DNA from: Reclinomonas americana ATCC 50394
Lineage: Eukaryota; Jakobida; Jakobea; Jakobida
Reading direction: 5' to 3'
Assembly (NCBI GenBank): GCA_048213135.1
Contig: PS015331.1
Location: 1 to 55,466 of the forward strand
Length of the DNA: 55,466 nucleotides
Positions 30,255 to 41,695 of this stretch are shown here, piece after piece (the first letter of the stretch is position 1; the number at the start of each line of letters is the position of its first letter). The notes beneath the pieces are model-generated. The model was not told the DNA's origin, did not search any database, and worked only from the letters and a program-made list of their open reading frames with translations. The position numbers were made by a program, and so were the translations under genes.

Positions 30255-33200
30255 CTAATGTTGCAATCCAGTCCGCCACGCGCTCTCGAGATAGGCTCGC
30301 ATCTCAGCATCGGCAAACAGAGCCGCATGTCCGCCACTAGCTAGGAGTCGGAACAATTCGTCCAACGAGCACACACCAATCTCCGTCTGCTGCACTACGC
30401 CGTGTACCGCAGCGGCAAGATCCTCCGACTTGTCCTGTAGAAGAGGCATTCGTCCGTAGAAATGACGAAGGGACGAAACCAGCATTGGAACAGTGGCACA
30501 GTTGACATTCAAGGTCACTGCACCAAACAAACACACAATCATCACCACGATCAGAATCAGTGACTGCAAGCACGCGGGCGCAACAGTATGACATGGCAAT
30601 CAAATGGAATACTGGTCCATGATAGATTCCAAAACCGTGTCCGTCCACAATCCAAACAGGGAGCGCTGGATCCTGCTTGACGTCTTTCAAGCGGTACAAA
30701 CTAACTCCCAGGCATATCGGCAGCACCTTTTGTTTGCGGAACAGATTTGCGATGTGCTGCGAGCGCCACGTCTCAGCATCGCAGCGACGAGACCAATCGT
30801 AGCACAACACATCTCAGCGTACCAATTGACTGCGCCTCACTTCTTTTGCTTCGATTCTTGAGTAGCTCTTGCGTTGATCCAGGAGCACAACATACTCGTA
30901 CTCCTTTCCTTCGTACTTGGTCGGCTGGCTCAGCGGGAGACACACCACAACATCAATTCCGTGCTGACCGTCCTTGCACAGCCAGACGTTGATAGGCTAC
31001 ATACCGAAAAATGAGAAAAGACGTCGCACACACACGAACAATAGAATGAGACATCCTCACCGTCGCTGACTTGCAGCGCTTCACAATCTCCTCCACGACT
31101 CCCTCGTCCTTCAGCAACCCCGGAAGCTTGTTGATCTGAAGACGAATGTGAGGCTGCAACTCTCTCGTCAAGTGACGCGGGACAGCCAGCACACCTCGTA
31201 GGTAACAGTTTCTTTCTTGGTTTCCTCCCTGGAGAAGGCGGCCAAACTGAACATTGGAATCGTGACCTCCAACTTCCACAGGTCGGCAAACTTGTCGCTC
31301 ATATCGAACTGCAACCGAAGATCCTTCTCCGGGTCAGGCGACAGCGAAGTCACGCCAAATCCACGCAAGAGTTTCTCGATTGTACACCGGCGCTGACTCG
31401 CGCGACCATGGTGGGCCAAGAGGAGAAGGTGGAAATAGTATCCAAACGTCTCAAACCACAAGCCCGTGGACTACAGAGAAACCATGAAAGCGAGACATTA
31501 GAGAAAATGAGTGCGAGATGGCAATAAGCTCAACTGACAGACCTGATTTCCCATTGTGTATGCTGCGCACACAGCAGCAAAGCAACGCTGATACAGTGTT
31601 TGTGGAACATGACTGCCATCAGCAAACGGTACTCGAATAGTAGCCACTGTGCGGTTGTGCGGTGCATACTGCAGATATACGAGACCGGTCTGCTCGTACT
31701 CCGCTAGCAGGCCGTCTGGCTCGACTGCCGCGGGTTTACCAGTGAGCGCGCATTGCAAGATGTCGTCGTCACCGGCGGAGAGCAGGAGCCCAGTAGCAGA
31801 ATAATAGAGCGCAACCTTGTTCAACGACTCTGCCGTCACAGCTGCGCAAATCCCACGTAAACGCAAACAAGAACTCGCAGGGTGGATACACTTACATTGT
31901 GCTCACCTTTTTTGTCAAGCACAACAGTTCCCTCTTGCAACCACTGCTTCAGTACACCAGACGGCTCCAGATCGAAAGACTGGAAGACCTTCTGTGTCAA
32001 TACGTGTTCTGCAAATGCGTTGAATAAGAAAGAATTCCCTCAGCGTAACCAGCCATATTAACGCACGAGCAATGCTCTTGATATACTGTTCCCAGCCACG
32101 CGGGTGACCACTGAGCGACTGCATTGTCGCGACGACTCGCCAGGAGCGTCTCCAAGGCAACTTGGCTGCATACATGTAACCACTCCATTCTCAACGAAGT
32201 GGCACACAAAGTGAAGCACGAGCAGCCAGCCAGCCAACCTCACCGTGAAATACATGGTCAATGATGCTCTCCACATCGTGCGGCGGCAGCAACGGCATCG
32301 GCACTGGCTTCACTGCAACTCCGGACGCCTCGAGAATCAAACTGCGCACTGGGCCAGAACCGATCCCGGCAAACACTGGCAAGAGCTGCAGCTGCTGAAA
32401 GGTGGTCATGTATACAGCCTGGCAATGTAGAGCGACCACGCGTAGATACTCTCGACGATCGCTGACGGAAAGGTCATGATTAATCGATACGAGGCGGCCA
32501 ATTTCGTCGACGGACAACAGAATCCAGATCCTGTAACAAGCGGTACGCGGAGGGGTCATAAGCAAAATTCCTACAGTTGTGACACTCGGACAGGCGACAC
32601 GCACCGCTTATTTCCGATATGTGAAGCATAAATCCGTCTCACATCAAAAGCAACAGCCTGAAGGACAGCCGACAGGGAGAGCGCCCGACCCTCGACCCCA
32701 AGGTCCCTGACGAATTCCGGAAGAGCGTAATCCGGCGGGCAAGTATAGTTCCACAAAACGCGAGCCGCGAGTCCAGACAGGCGCAAATTCCGATTCCTCT
32801 CCTCCACCTCCGAAACACCACTTCCATTGCCGTAGGTGACAAACAGTGGTAGCAGCACGGCACCCGCAGGTAAATCTACCATCAAAGCACAATACTAAGG
32901 TATTGGTGCACACGCAGTGCGATTGTAGACAAACGATCACTCACGTTTGACAAATTCCTCTGGCAGTTCCTTGACAAACCTCGACTTGCCTGTACCTGGA
33001 GCGGCAACAACGAACGGCAGCTTCGCATTCATCTTGTCGATCAGATACCCAGCGCCCGACTCGACCGGCTGTCGAAGAGTATTTGCAAATGCACTCAGTA
33101 CCGCTTCCAGTGACAGCTGGCGATCGTCCCACAGATAAGGGAAATCAACCCCAAACGAGTTGATGACGTGCGCCGACGCGCGACGGATTGCCGCTTTCGA

Positions 33201-33703
33201 CTCGTCTGGCACCACAGCAGTCGGTCCGCCGAAAAGCACACGACGTCGCCGATCTTCATCAGAGAGCAAGTACTGAGCCGGGATGCGATCGTGCACCAGC
33301 TGCCAAATGCTCTCTGTGGGTGAAAATGCAGGTCAGGCAGGGAGGTCGATTGATACGCATGCGTAAGGCGACATACCAGCAGTTAGAATCTCGTCCTTCT
33401 TGCGCTTCTCATCGCGCAACGACTTCAACTCGTCGCGTAAGGACTTAATCTCGTCGCCCAGCTTGCCTTCCTTGTCGCGCAAGGACTTAATCACGTCCAG
33501 CAGCTTGTTCTTCTCGTCGCGCAGCTTGTTTTCCTTGTCGCGCAACAGAAGCTTCTCGGCACGCAAATAGTCTAGCTCCTTGCCGGGCCCGGCATTCGCC
33601 GCCTTCATCTCCGCCTCCGTGATCTCGCTTGCAACACCGCGAATGACCGCCTCCAAGTCCTCAATCTTCTGCGCCGTCTCGCTGATCTCTTGCTTAATGT
33701 CAG
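30255..33703 (-). CDS. coiled-coil / P-loop NTPase / PD-(D/E)XK-like protein (CRN-RHS type)
   Basis: Phase-consistent exons include 33377-33703, 32945-33313, 31543-31841, 31195-31470, 31061-31153, 30841-30996, 30585-30756 and 30255-30517. Others lie at 32.6-32.9, 32.2-32.5 and 31.9-32.2 kb. The order is a coiled coil of L-R-D-E/K repeats, a Walker A (A-A-P-G-T-G-K-S-R-F), a Walker B region (W-I-L-L-S-V-D-E-I-G), and a G-H-P-R-G-W motif of the sort seen in RHS/Crinkler NTPases. A winged-helix-like part follows, then a C-terminal G-I-D-V-V-V...V-V-L-L-D-Q-R-K-S pattern that fits a PD-(D/E)XK core with Q in the E position. The stop is at 30255-30257. The last intron uses a GTTGCG donor. The N-terminus beyond 33703 runs into repeats and a gap (33793-34059). 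An expected role in genetic conflict or as an effector is inference. Confidence 0.72.
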
Positions 33704-33744
33704 CTGGACACACATACATGAGATTGTAATGAGATACGAGAGAT

Positions 33745-34350
33745 GGGATAAGAGGGAGAAGGAGGGGGAGGGGGAGGGGAGGGGGGGGGAGGNNNNNNNN
33801 NNNNNNNNNNNNNNNNNNNNNNNNNNNNNNNNNNNNNNNNNNNNNNNNNNNNNNNNNNNNNNNNNNNNNNNNNNNNNNNNNNNNNNNNNNNNNNNNNNNN
33901 NNNNNNNNNNNNNNNNNNNNNNNNNNNNNNNNNNNNNNNNNNNNNNNNNNNNNNNNNNNNNNNNNNNNNNNNNNNNNNNNNNNNNNNNNNNNNNNNNNNN
34001 NNNNNNNNNNNNNNNNNNNNNNNNNNNNNNNNNNNNNNNNNNNNNNNNNNNNNNNNNNNGAAGAGGGAAGAGGGAGAGGGAAGAGGGAAGAGGGAAGAGG
34101 GAAGAGGGAAGAGAGATGAGGGAAGAGGGAAGAGGGAGGAGGGAAGAGGGAAGAGGGAAGAGGGAGGAGGGAAGAGGGAGGAGGGAAGAAGGAAGAGGGA
34201 GGAGGGAAGAGGGAGGAGGGAGGAGGGAAGAGGGAAGAGGGTGAGTGAAAGGGAGAGAGTGAGGGAGAGGGAGGGGGAGAAAAAACAGGAGCACACCAGC
34301 CATTCATGTCATTCTCGACAGGAAAAAGAATGTGGGTGACAAACACAGCG
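33745..34350. repeat. GGGAAGAGGGAGGA array with 267-N gap
   Basis: A 7-14 bp purine-rich unit repeats around the gap at 33793-34059, ending in a G run at 34350-34364. It hides the 5' end of the minus-strand gene next to it. Confidence 0.85.
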
Positions 34351-34439
34351 AGGGGGGGGGGGGGAAGAAATGGGCGGAGACCACGAAAGCAGTAGAAAGG
34401 CGGTCAAATGCGAATTATTGCGGGGATTTGCAGACAACG

Positions 34440-35343
34440 CGAATATTATCGAGGGGGAGAGGGACAAAGAGAAGATAAAGAAGAGAGAAAGAGACAGAAA
34501 GAGAGGTGGAGAAGTTGAGGAGGAGGAGAAGAAGATGAAGAGGAGGAAGAATAGGAGAGGAGAGTCAGCGTAAGGAGAGAGAAAGAGGAGGCAGAGGTGG
34601 AAGGGAGAGAGAAGAGCAAGAGAGAGGGAAAGAGAAAAGACGGAGAAGGGCGGAGGGACAAGGGNNNNNNNNNNNNNNNNNNNNNNNNNNNNNNNNNNNN
34701 NNNNNNNNNNNNNNNNNNNNNNNNNNNNNNNNNNNNNNNNNNNNNNNNNNNNNNNNNNNNNNNNNNNNNNNNNNNNNNNNNNNNNNNNNNNNNNNNNNNN
34801 NNNNNNNNNNNNNNNNNNNNNNNNNNNNNNNNNNNNNNNNNNNNNNNNNNNNNNNNNNNNNNNNNNNNNNNNNNNNNNNNNNNNNNNNNNNNNNNNNNNN
34901 NNNNNNNNNNNNNNNNNNNNNNNNNNNNNNNNNNNNNNNNNNNNNNNNNNNNNNNNNNNNNNNNNNNNNNNNNNNNNNNNNNNNNNNNNNNNNNNNNNNN
35001 NNNNNNNNNNNNNNNNNNNNNNNNNNNNNNNNNNNNNNNNNNNNNNNNNNNNNNNNNNNNNNNNNNNNNNNNNNNNNNNNNNNNNNNNNNNNNNNNNNNN
35101 NNNNNNNNNNNNNNNNNNNNNNNNNNNNNNNNNNNNNNNNNNNNNNNNNNNNNNNNNNNNNNNNNNNNNNNNNNNNNNNNNNNNNNNNNNNNNNNNNNNN
35201 NNNNNNNNNNNNNNNNNNNNNNNNNNNNNNNNNNNNNNNNNNNNNNNNNNNNNNNNNNNNNNNNNNNNNNNNNNNNNNNNNNNNNNNNNNNNNNNNNNCG
35301 TCGTCGTCGGTTCGTACGTACCGACGTCGTCGGTCGTGTCGTC

Positions 35344-35424
<81 letters not shown>

Positions 35425-35430
35425 CTGCAC
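34440..35430. repeat. purine tract, 634-N gap, (CT)n and (AC)n
   Basis: Purine-rich sequence runs into a gap (34665-35298). CGTC/ACGT-rich sequence, about 48 bases of CT and about 25 bases of AC repeats follow. The first exons of the plus-strand relic at 35501 may lie in the gap. Confidence 0.9.
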
Positions 35431-35500
35431 ATGCACAAGCTGCCACTGTCTCTCTTGGTTCTCTCTCTCCCCTCTAACTTTGCCTTTCTCTCTGTGACAG

Positions 35501-35891
35501 TCGATTGGGAAATCAAGGTAGTGCAGCAACGCATTCACGCCGCGAAGAACAAGATCGAGACCGTGGAGCGCAAGCTCTCAGCGGCCGATGGGAGTCTGTC
35601 ACCTAACGACGTCAAGTACTTTCGAGAGGAGAAGCGCCAACTCCGCGATGACAAGCACCAATTCAGATCACCCTGCTGATTCGCGCTGAGGTCGACAAGG
35701 GCCAGTTCCCCACCGTCGACGCTATCCGCCACGCCAAACTCCAGCAGTTCATTGCGGCCACTGGCGCGTTGGAGGACATGGCACGAGTGGAGGAGGCCAC
35801 CACCATCACCCTCACCAATGGCCAGCAGCCGTGGCTGATGGCTTTCGCGTGGGACTTGGAGACGACCTCGCTGCTGGCACTCCCACAGTGA
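35501..35891 (+). pseudogene. coiled-coil fragment with frameshift
   Basis: After an acceptor ending at 35500, the plus strand encodes a coiled coil (V-V-Q-Q-R-I-H-A-A-K-N-K-I-E...R-E-E-K-R-Q-L-R-D-D-K). It is closely similar in style to the L-R-D-E-K coiled coil of the minus-strand NTPase at 33377-33703. The frame then stops at 35677. A one-base shift near 35655 continues in an open frame of good codon use (T-L-L-I-R-A-E-V-D-K...) to a TGA at 35889. Either the assembly lacks a base or this is a decaying gene. It lies in opposite orientation between two NTPase genes and may be a truncated relative of them. Confidence 0.45.
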
Positions 35892-35941
35892 TTCTCTCTT
35901 TTTCTTTTCATTTATGTGTTTGTCCTCATCGATAAAGGCTT

Positions 35942-37262
35942 TCATTGCTGCTTCTGCTGTTGCTGTTGCTCGTCACCCACATCGTCGATGTCCACGTCCA
36001 CACAGAGCACAAACTGACGCATCGTCTCTCCCAGCTTCGCAACTGCGGCCACCACCGCTGCGGCCGCCGTCGCTTTGCCGTCGCCATCCTTGACTGGCGG
36101 AAGCGTCACTGTAGCCGGGGTGCGCATCTTCTCAAAGATGGAGAAGGGTGCCACCCAGTAGAAGTTGACGGTGTTGCCCTCTTGATGGCCCAGCGCCCGC
36201 AGCGTTGGCAGCAGACCGCCCTTGCCATTCTTGGTCACGGCCTTGATTCTGTGGTCCACGTCGATGGTCATGTTGCCGACGGTGATGCCCACGTCGGCTG
36301 AATCGCTGGCAACGCCACCCGAGATGACAAAGTCGATGGCGGCAAAGTTCTTGGCGAGAGGGCGCCAGTATTCGCCACGCGCTGCCTTGGTCGCCTCGGT
36401 CACGTCGTCAAAGGTGTGCACGACGCGCTGTGGCAGCAGCACCTCCGTCACGGGTGCGTCACTGTCGGCTACCAACTCGCGGCACTGGAACCGACCACCT
36501 GCCGCCAGCGCTCCGTGGGCGAACTCCTCAAACACGTGGCCATAGAGCACGGACCCGACCGAGCCGAGCAAGCGTAGCTCTGTCAGCATGCGCTTGGCAT
36601 TCTGCCTGTTACTGATGTGCCACCGCTTGAACAGCTCGACCATGACGTGGTGGGACGCAAAGTCGAGGCCCGGCAGAGTAAAGTCGGCCCGGTTGACGAT
36701 GAGGTGCACGAGCCGGTGTGAGATGGCACCGGCAGTCGCGTCCTCGCGGTCGTTACGGGTGCCCACGGCGTGTATCAGGTCTTGTGGCTTGTAGAGGGAG
36801 AACGCCGTCTCCAGCTCTTGCTGTGCCTTGGCGTTGATGTTGACGAGTACCGAGCGGACTGACCCACCCCACTTGAGAAACCGCTGCCGCACTTGCCTGT
36901 GGCTCTGGTCGTCGAAGGCCACCTGGCGCAGCTGATCCAACTCCTCCCACTCGTACACAGGGAAGAAGAGGGGAACGGCACCTCGCTTGGCAAAGTCACG
37001 CCAGAGCAAGCGATTTGGCGACGTGATGAGAACCGACATGACAACCTCCTTAGGTCCGTACAAGCCCGGCGTCGTGCCGTCCACCAAGTAGAGGTCGATC
37101 AGGTGATTCTCCATCAGCGACGCTTCACTCGTCGACCTCCACGCGCACGTGCCCACGATGAGATGTGGCTCATACTTATTGATGTCGCCGTGGGAGAGCA
37201 GGATCGTCTTATCGGCCATCAGTGCGCGGTACAGCACGTACATGCCAAAGGCAGACTTGGAG
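35942..37262 (-). CDS. Crinkler/RHS-type NTPase with REase-like C-terminus (partial)
   Basis: One long exon of about 440 codons ends at a TGA (35942-35944) after a poly-Gln tail. It begins at an acceptor with S-K-S-A-F-G-M-Y-V-L-Y-R-A-L, which matches the segment starting at the Walker A Lys-Ser of Crinkler/RHS NTPases. The Gly part of the P-loop is therefore on an upstream exon, in or beyond the gap at 37305-37868. Next come Y-L-V-D-G-T-T-P and V-L-I-T-S-P-N-R...P-L-F-F-P-V-Y-E-W, typical of that family. The C-terminal part has F-E-E-F-A-H-G-A-L, P-L-A-K-N-F-A-A-I-D-F-V-I and a following I-T-V-G-N-M-T-I-D-V-D-H-R-I-K. This resembles the REase-fold end of these proteins, with E, D and a late strand. 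It is the third NTPase-nuclease gene in a row on this strand. Confidence 0.72.
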
Positions 37263-38027
37263 CTGCGAGAGTGAGAAGAGTGAGGAAGGGGGGGGGAAGG
37301 GAGGNNNNNNNNNNNNNNNNNNNNNNNNNNNNNNNNNNNNNNNNNNNNNNNNNNNNNNNNNNNNNNNNNNNNNNNNNNNNNNNNNNNNNNNNNNNNNNNN
37401 NNNNNNNNNNNNNNNNNNNNNNNNNNNNNNNNNNNNNNNNNNNNNNNNNNNNNNNNNNNNNNNNNNNNNNNNNNNNNNNNNNNNNNNNNNNNNNNNNNNN
37501 NNNNNNNNNNNNNNNNNNNNNNNNNNNNNNNNNNNNNNNNNNNNNNNNNNNNNNNNNNNNNNNNNNNNNNNNNNNNNNNNNNNNNNNNNNNNNNNNNNNN
37601 NNNNNNNNNNNNNNNNNNNNNNNNNNNNNNNNNNNNNNNNNNNNNNNNNNNNNNNNNNNNNNNNNNNNNNNNNNNNNNNNNNNNNNNNNNNNNNNNNNNN
37701 NNNNNNNNNNNNNNNNNNNNNNNNNNNNNNNNNNNNNNNNNNNNNNNNNNNNNNNNNNNNNNNNNNNNNNNNNNNNNNNNNNNNNNNNNNNNNNNNNNNN
37801 NNNNNNNNNNNNNNNNNNNNNNNNNNNNNNNNNNNNNNNNNNNNNNNNNNNNNNNNNNNNNNNNNNNNCATTGCCTGTGAAGACAGACAGGGTGAGGCGC
37901 GGGGCGTTCAGGACGGTTGATGGCAGTGCGACACACACCGAAGAGGCAGCGTGTGCTCAAGGACATCATGTTGACGGAGAGCGGGAGGGTGGTCAGTCTC
38001 TTACAGCTGCTCTGTTAGTTGTCTGCG

Positions 38028-38065
<38 letters not shown>

Positions 38066-38613
38066 GTCTCTCGCTTGCTCTCTCATCTACTTTTATCTCT
38101 CCCTCATCTCTGACTCTTCTCACCTACACTTGTCTCAACACTCTCTCTCTTTTCTCTTTCATTCTCTCTCTCTCTCAGTCGCGTCTCCCGATCCCCTATT
38201 TCTCTCTCCATCTTCTCTGACTCTTCTCACCTTCACTTGTCTCCCCCTTTCTTTTGCGCTCTCACTCTCTTTCTCTCCCATTTCCTTTGAACGCGCTCTG
38301 TTTCTCTCTCTCTCTCGTTCTCTTATACATTTTTCTCTCCCATTTCTCTTCACTCGTCTCACCTTCACCTCTCTCTCTCACGCACACACACACACTCTCT
38401 CTCTCATTCTCTCATTCTCTCTTTTTCTATTTCTCTCTCTCTGAGAGACTCTCTATCTTTCTCATTCTCTTTCTTTCCCGATTTCTCTGACACTTCTCGC
38501 GATCGCCTTCACCTCTATCTCTCTCTCATACACCATCTCATTGTGCGCCTCTTCCCTTGGCCCTTTCCCTCCCTTTCACGCCACTCACCCTTGTTGTCCC
38601 TCCCCGCACGCAG
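37263..38613. other. gap and CT-rich sequence between divergent genes
   Basis: A 564-N gap (37305-37868) is followed by about 150 bp of mixed sequence and then 600 bp of CT-rich sequence to the acceptor at 38613. The 5' exons of both the minus-strand Crinkler/RHS gene and the plus-strand NmrA gene should lie here. No start is visible for either. Confidence 0.6.
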
Positions 38614-41600
38614 CACGGCCTGATCGACGACTTCCTCATCCAGTCGAGCATCACCAACTGGGTCATCCTGCAGCCGGCCTTCTTCTTTGTCAACTACCTG
38701 GCGTCGGCGGCCACGGTGCGCGCCGCCGACAAGATGTTTGTCAACCCGGGTGCGTCTTTGTTGTCGTGCGTGTCGAGCAGCTCTCTGTGTTGCTGAATGA
38801 TCTCGCAGGTGTGGACTCGCGCTTCCCCGTCATTGACCCGCGCGACATTGCCGAGGTGATTGACAAGCTGGCCATGATTGGACCGAGCGTGTGGAGCCGC
38901 CGCCTGATTCATCTGTCGGACACGACGGTGCGTGATTGGTGCAAGTCTGCTGCATTTCTTGTTATTGTTGCTCACATCTGTTGGGTGCAGCCGACGAGCG
39001 ATGCGCAGGTGGTGGAGATGTTGACGGACATTGTCGGGCACAAGGTGGAGGCGGTGGATATGGAGGATTTGGCGCGCATTCGGATGTTGCAGGAGCACCA
39101 TGTGCCGGAGTGGATGGCGCGAGTTGAGTGGGGGAAGGGGGAAGGGGAGGGAAAGAGAGGGAAAGGGAGAGGGAAAGGGAGAGGGGGCTGAAGGGCGACA
39201 GAGAGAGAAAGGGAAGGTGAGAGGTGGGGAAGGAGAGAGAAGGCAGTGAGGCGGAGGGAACAATAGAGGGGCGAAACTGTGGTTGCTTATGGCAGAACTC
39301 TGTGGCCGTGCATATCCCTTCCGTTGTTCTTTCTGTTCGCTTTCCTCTTCGCCTCCATACTTATCCTGCACGTCTTTTCTTTCCTCGATAAGAGGACGGA
39401 GAGATGAGAGGAAGGGGAGATGAGAAAGGAGAGAAAGGAGGAAGGAGAGACAAGAGGAAGGAGAGATGAGAGGAAGGAGAGATGAGAGGAAGGAGAGATG
39501 GAGAAAGGAGAGATGTGAGGAAGGAGAGATGGAGAAAGGAGAGATGAGAGGACGGAGAGATGAGGGAAAGTGAGATGAGAGGAAGGAGAGATGGAGAAAG
39601 GAGAGATGAGAGGACGGAGAGATGAGAGGAAAGTGAGATGAGAGGGAGGAGAGCTGAAGAAAGGAGAGATAAGAGGAAGGAGACAGAAGAAGAATGACAA
39701 ACATGCATGAACACCACAGCTTCTTTTCCTGATTTCTACCTTCTTCGTTACCTCCACACGCATTTCCCCACTCCTTCACTCATTCGACACCCTCCTCTCT
39801 TCTGCCCTCCTTCCGTCTCACTCTTTCTTCTCCGCTCTCTTCCCTCCTTTCCCCTCCCCCTTTCCACTTCCAGGTCATTTGCGGCCTCGACGAGATGAAG
39901 CGCCGCGGTGAGTTCCAGGCGGCGAGCCAGGACCTGGCTGAGATTCTCGGCCGCCCGCCGCGCACTCTCCGCGACTTTTTCATTGAGCACGGCAAGGAGT
40001 TCCAGGTTTCGTCGCGCATCTCTCTTTCTTGTCGATTGCGCACACAAGCTAACGCCATCACTCCACCGCGCAGGACTTCAGCAAGATCAAGTTTCTCGTG
40101 TACGGAGCCAACGGCAAGGTCGGCAGCCGCGTGGCGCGTCGCCTGTTGGAGCAAAAGGCACACGTGCGTGTCGCCGTGCGTGATGTGCACAAAGTTTGGT
40201 GTGGTTTTCAGAGTTGAAGTGGTAATCAGCGGTGATTGTCCCCTTTTCCCCCTCTTATGGCAGGCCGATGAGCTGCGTCGCTTGGGTGCCGAGATTGTTC
40301 AGTCGGGACTGGAGGACCGCGAGAGTGTGCACAGTGCCATGAATGGCATCCAGCGCCTGTTCCTCTTTGTGCCGTTTGCTGACGAGCGCACCATGGCTGA
40401 GGTCTTGTGTTGTGCTTGGCTTTGCTTGCATGCACATTCTGAACTGCGCTCTCTGGTTCGTGGTACAGACTGCCCAGAACGCCATCACCGCGGCCAAGGC
40501 GGCCGGCGTCGAGCACGTGGTCAAGCTGTCGGGCGCGGGTGCCGCGCCTGACTCGCCAGTCGCCATCGGCCGCAAGGTTGGACTCGTGGAGCAGGCAGAT
40601 TAGCTGGCTTGATCTTAGCTCACTTTGTTGTTTTGTGGTGCAGCATGGTGCTGGCGACCAGCTGCTGCGACGTGAGATCCATTCGTGGTCCGTTGTGCGA
40701 CCGACCATGTTCCAGGTGTCTGTGTGTGTGACTGATGAGATGGGGTGTGTCACCAGTGTCTGATCATGTTGAGCAGGAGAACTTTGCGCAAAACGACGCC
40801 GTGACCATCAAGGCGGCCGACGCCTACAGCTCTGGCGACGGCGCTTGCGGATACGTTGCGGTGGATGACATTGGCGATGTGGCCGCGGAGGCTCTGCTGA
40901 ACCCGGCCAAGCATCGCGGAAAGGTGTGGAGAGGGTGGGATGGAAAGAGGAGAATGTGATGAGTTGCTCACATTGGGGATCTGTTTTTACAGGCGCACGA
41001 TCTGACTGGCCCGGAGGTTTGTAGCGATGCTCGACTTTGTGTCCTTTCTTCTTCTCCGCTCGTTGCGCTTCTCTCTCTCCCTCCGTTCGTTGCGCTTCTC
41101 TCTCTCCCTCCGTTCGTTGCGCTTCGCTTCTCTCCCTCCGCTCGTTGCGCGTCGGTTCTCTCCTTCTCCGCTCGCTGCGCTTCGCTTCTCACCTTCTTCG
41201 CTCGTTGCGCTTCGTTTCTCTCTCTCTCTCTCTCTCTCTCTCCGCTCGTTGCGCTTCGCTTCTCTCTCTCTCTCTCCGCTCGTTGCGCTTCGCTTGTCTC
41301 CTCTCTCCGCTCGTTGCGCTTCGCTTGTCTCCTCTCTCCGCTCGTTGCGCTTCGCTTGTCTCCTCTCTCCGTTCGTTGTGCTTCGCTTGTCTCCTCTCTC
41401 CGTTCGTTGTGCTTCGCTTGTCTCCTCTCTCCGTTCGTTGCGCTTCGCTTGTCTCCTCTCTCCGTTCGTTGCGCTTCGCTTCTCTCTCTCTCTCTCCGCT
41501 CGTTGCGCTTCGCTTCTCTCTCTCTCTCTCNNNNNNNNNNNNNNNNNNNNTCGTCTCTCTCTCTCTCTCTCTCTCTCGTCTCGTCTCTCTCTCTCTCTCT

Positions 41601-41626
41601 CTCGTCTCTCTCTCTCTCTCTCTCTC

Positions 41627-41695
<69 letters not shown>

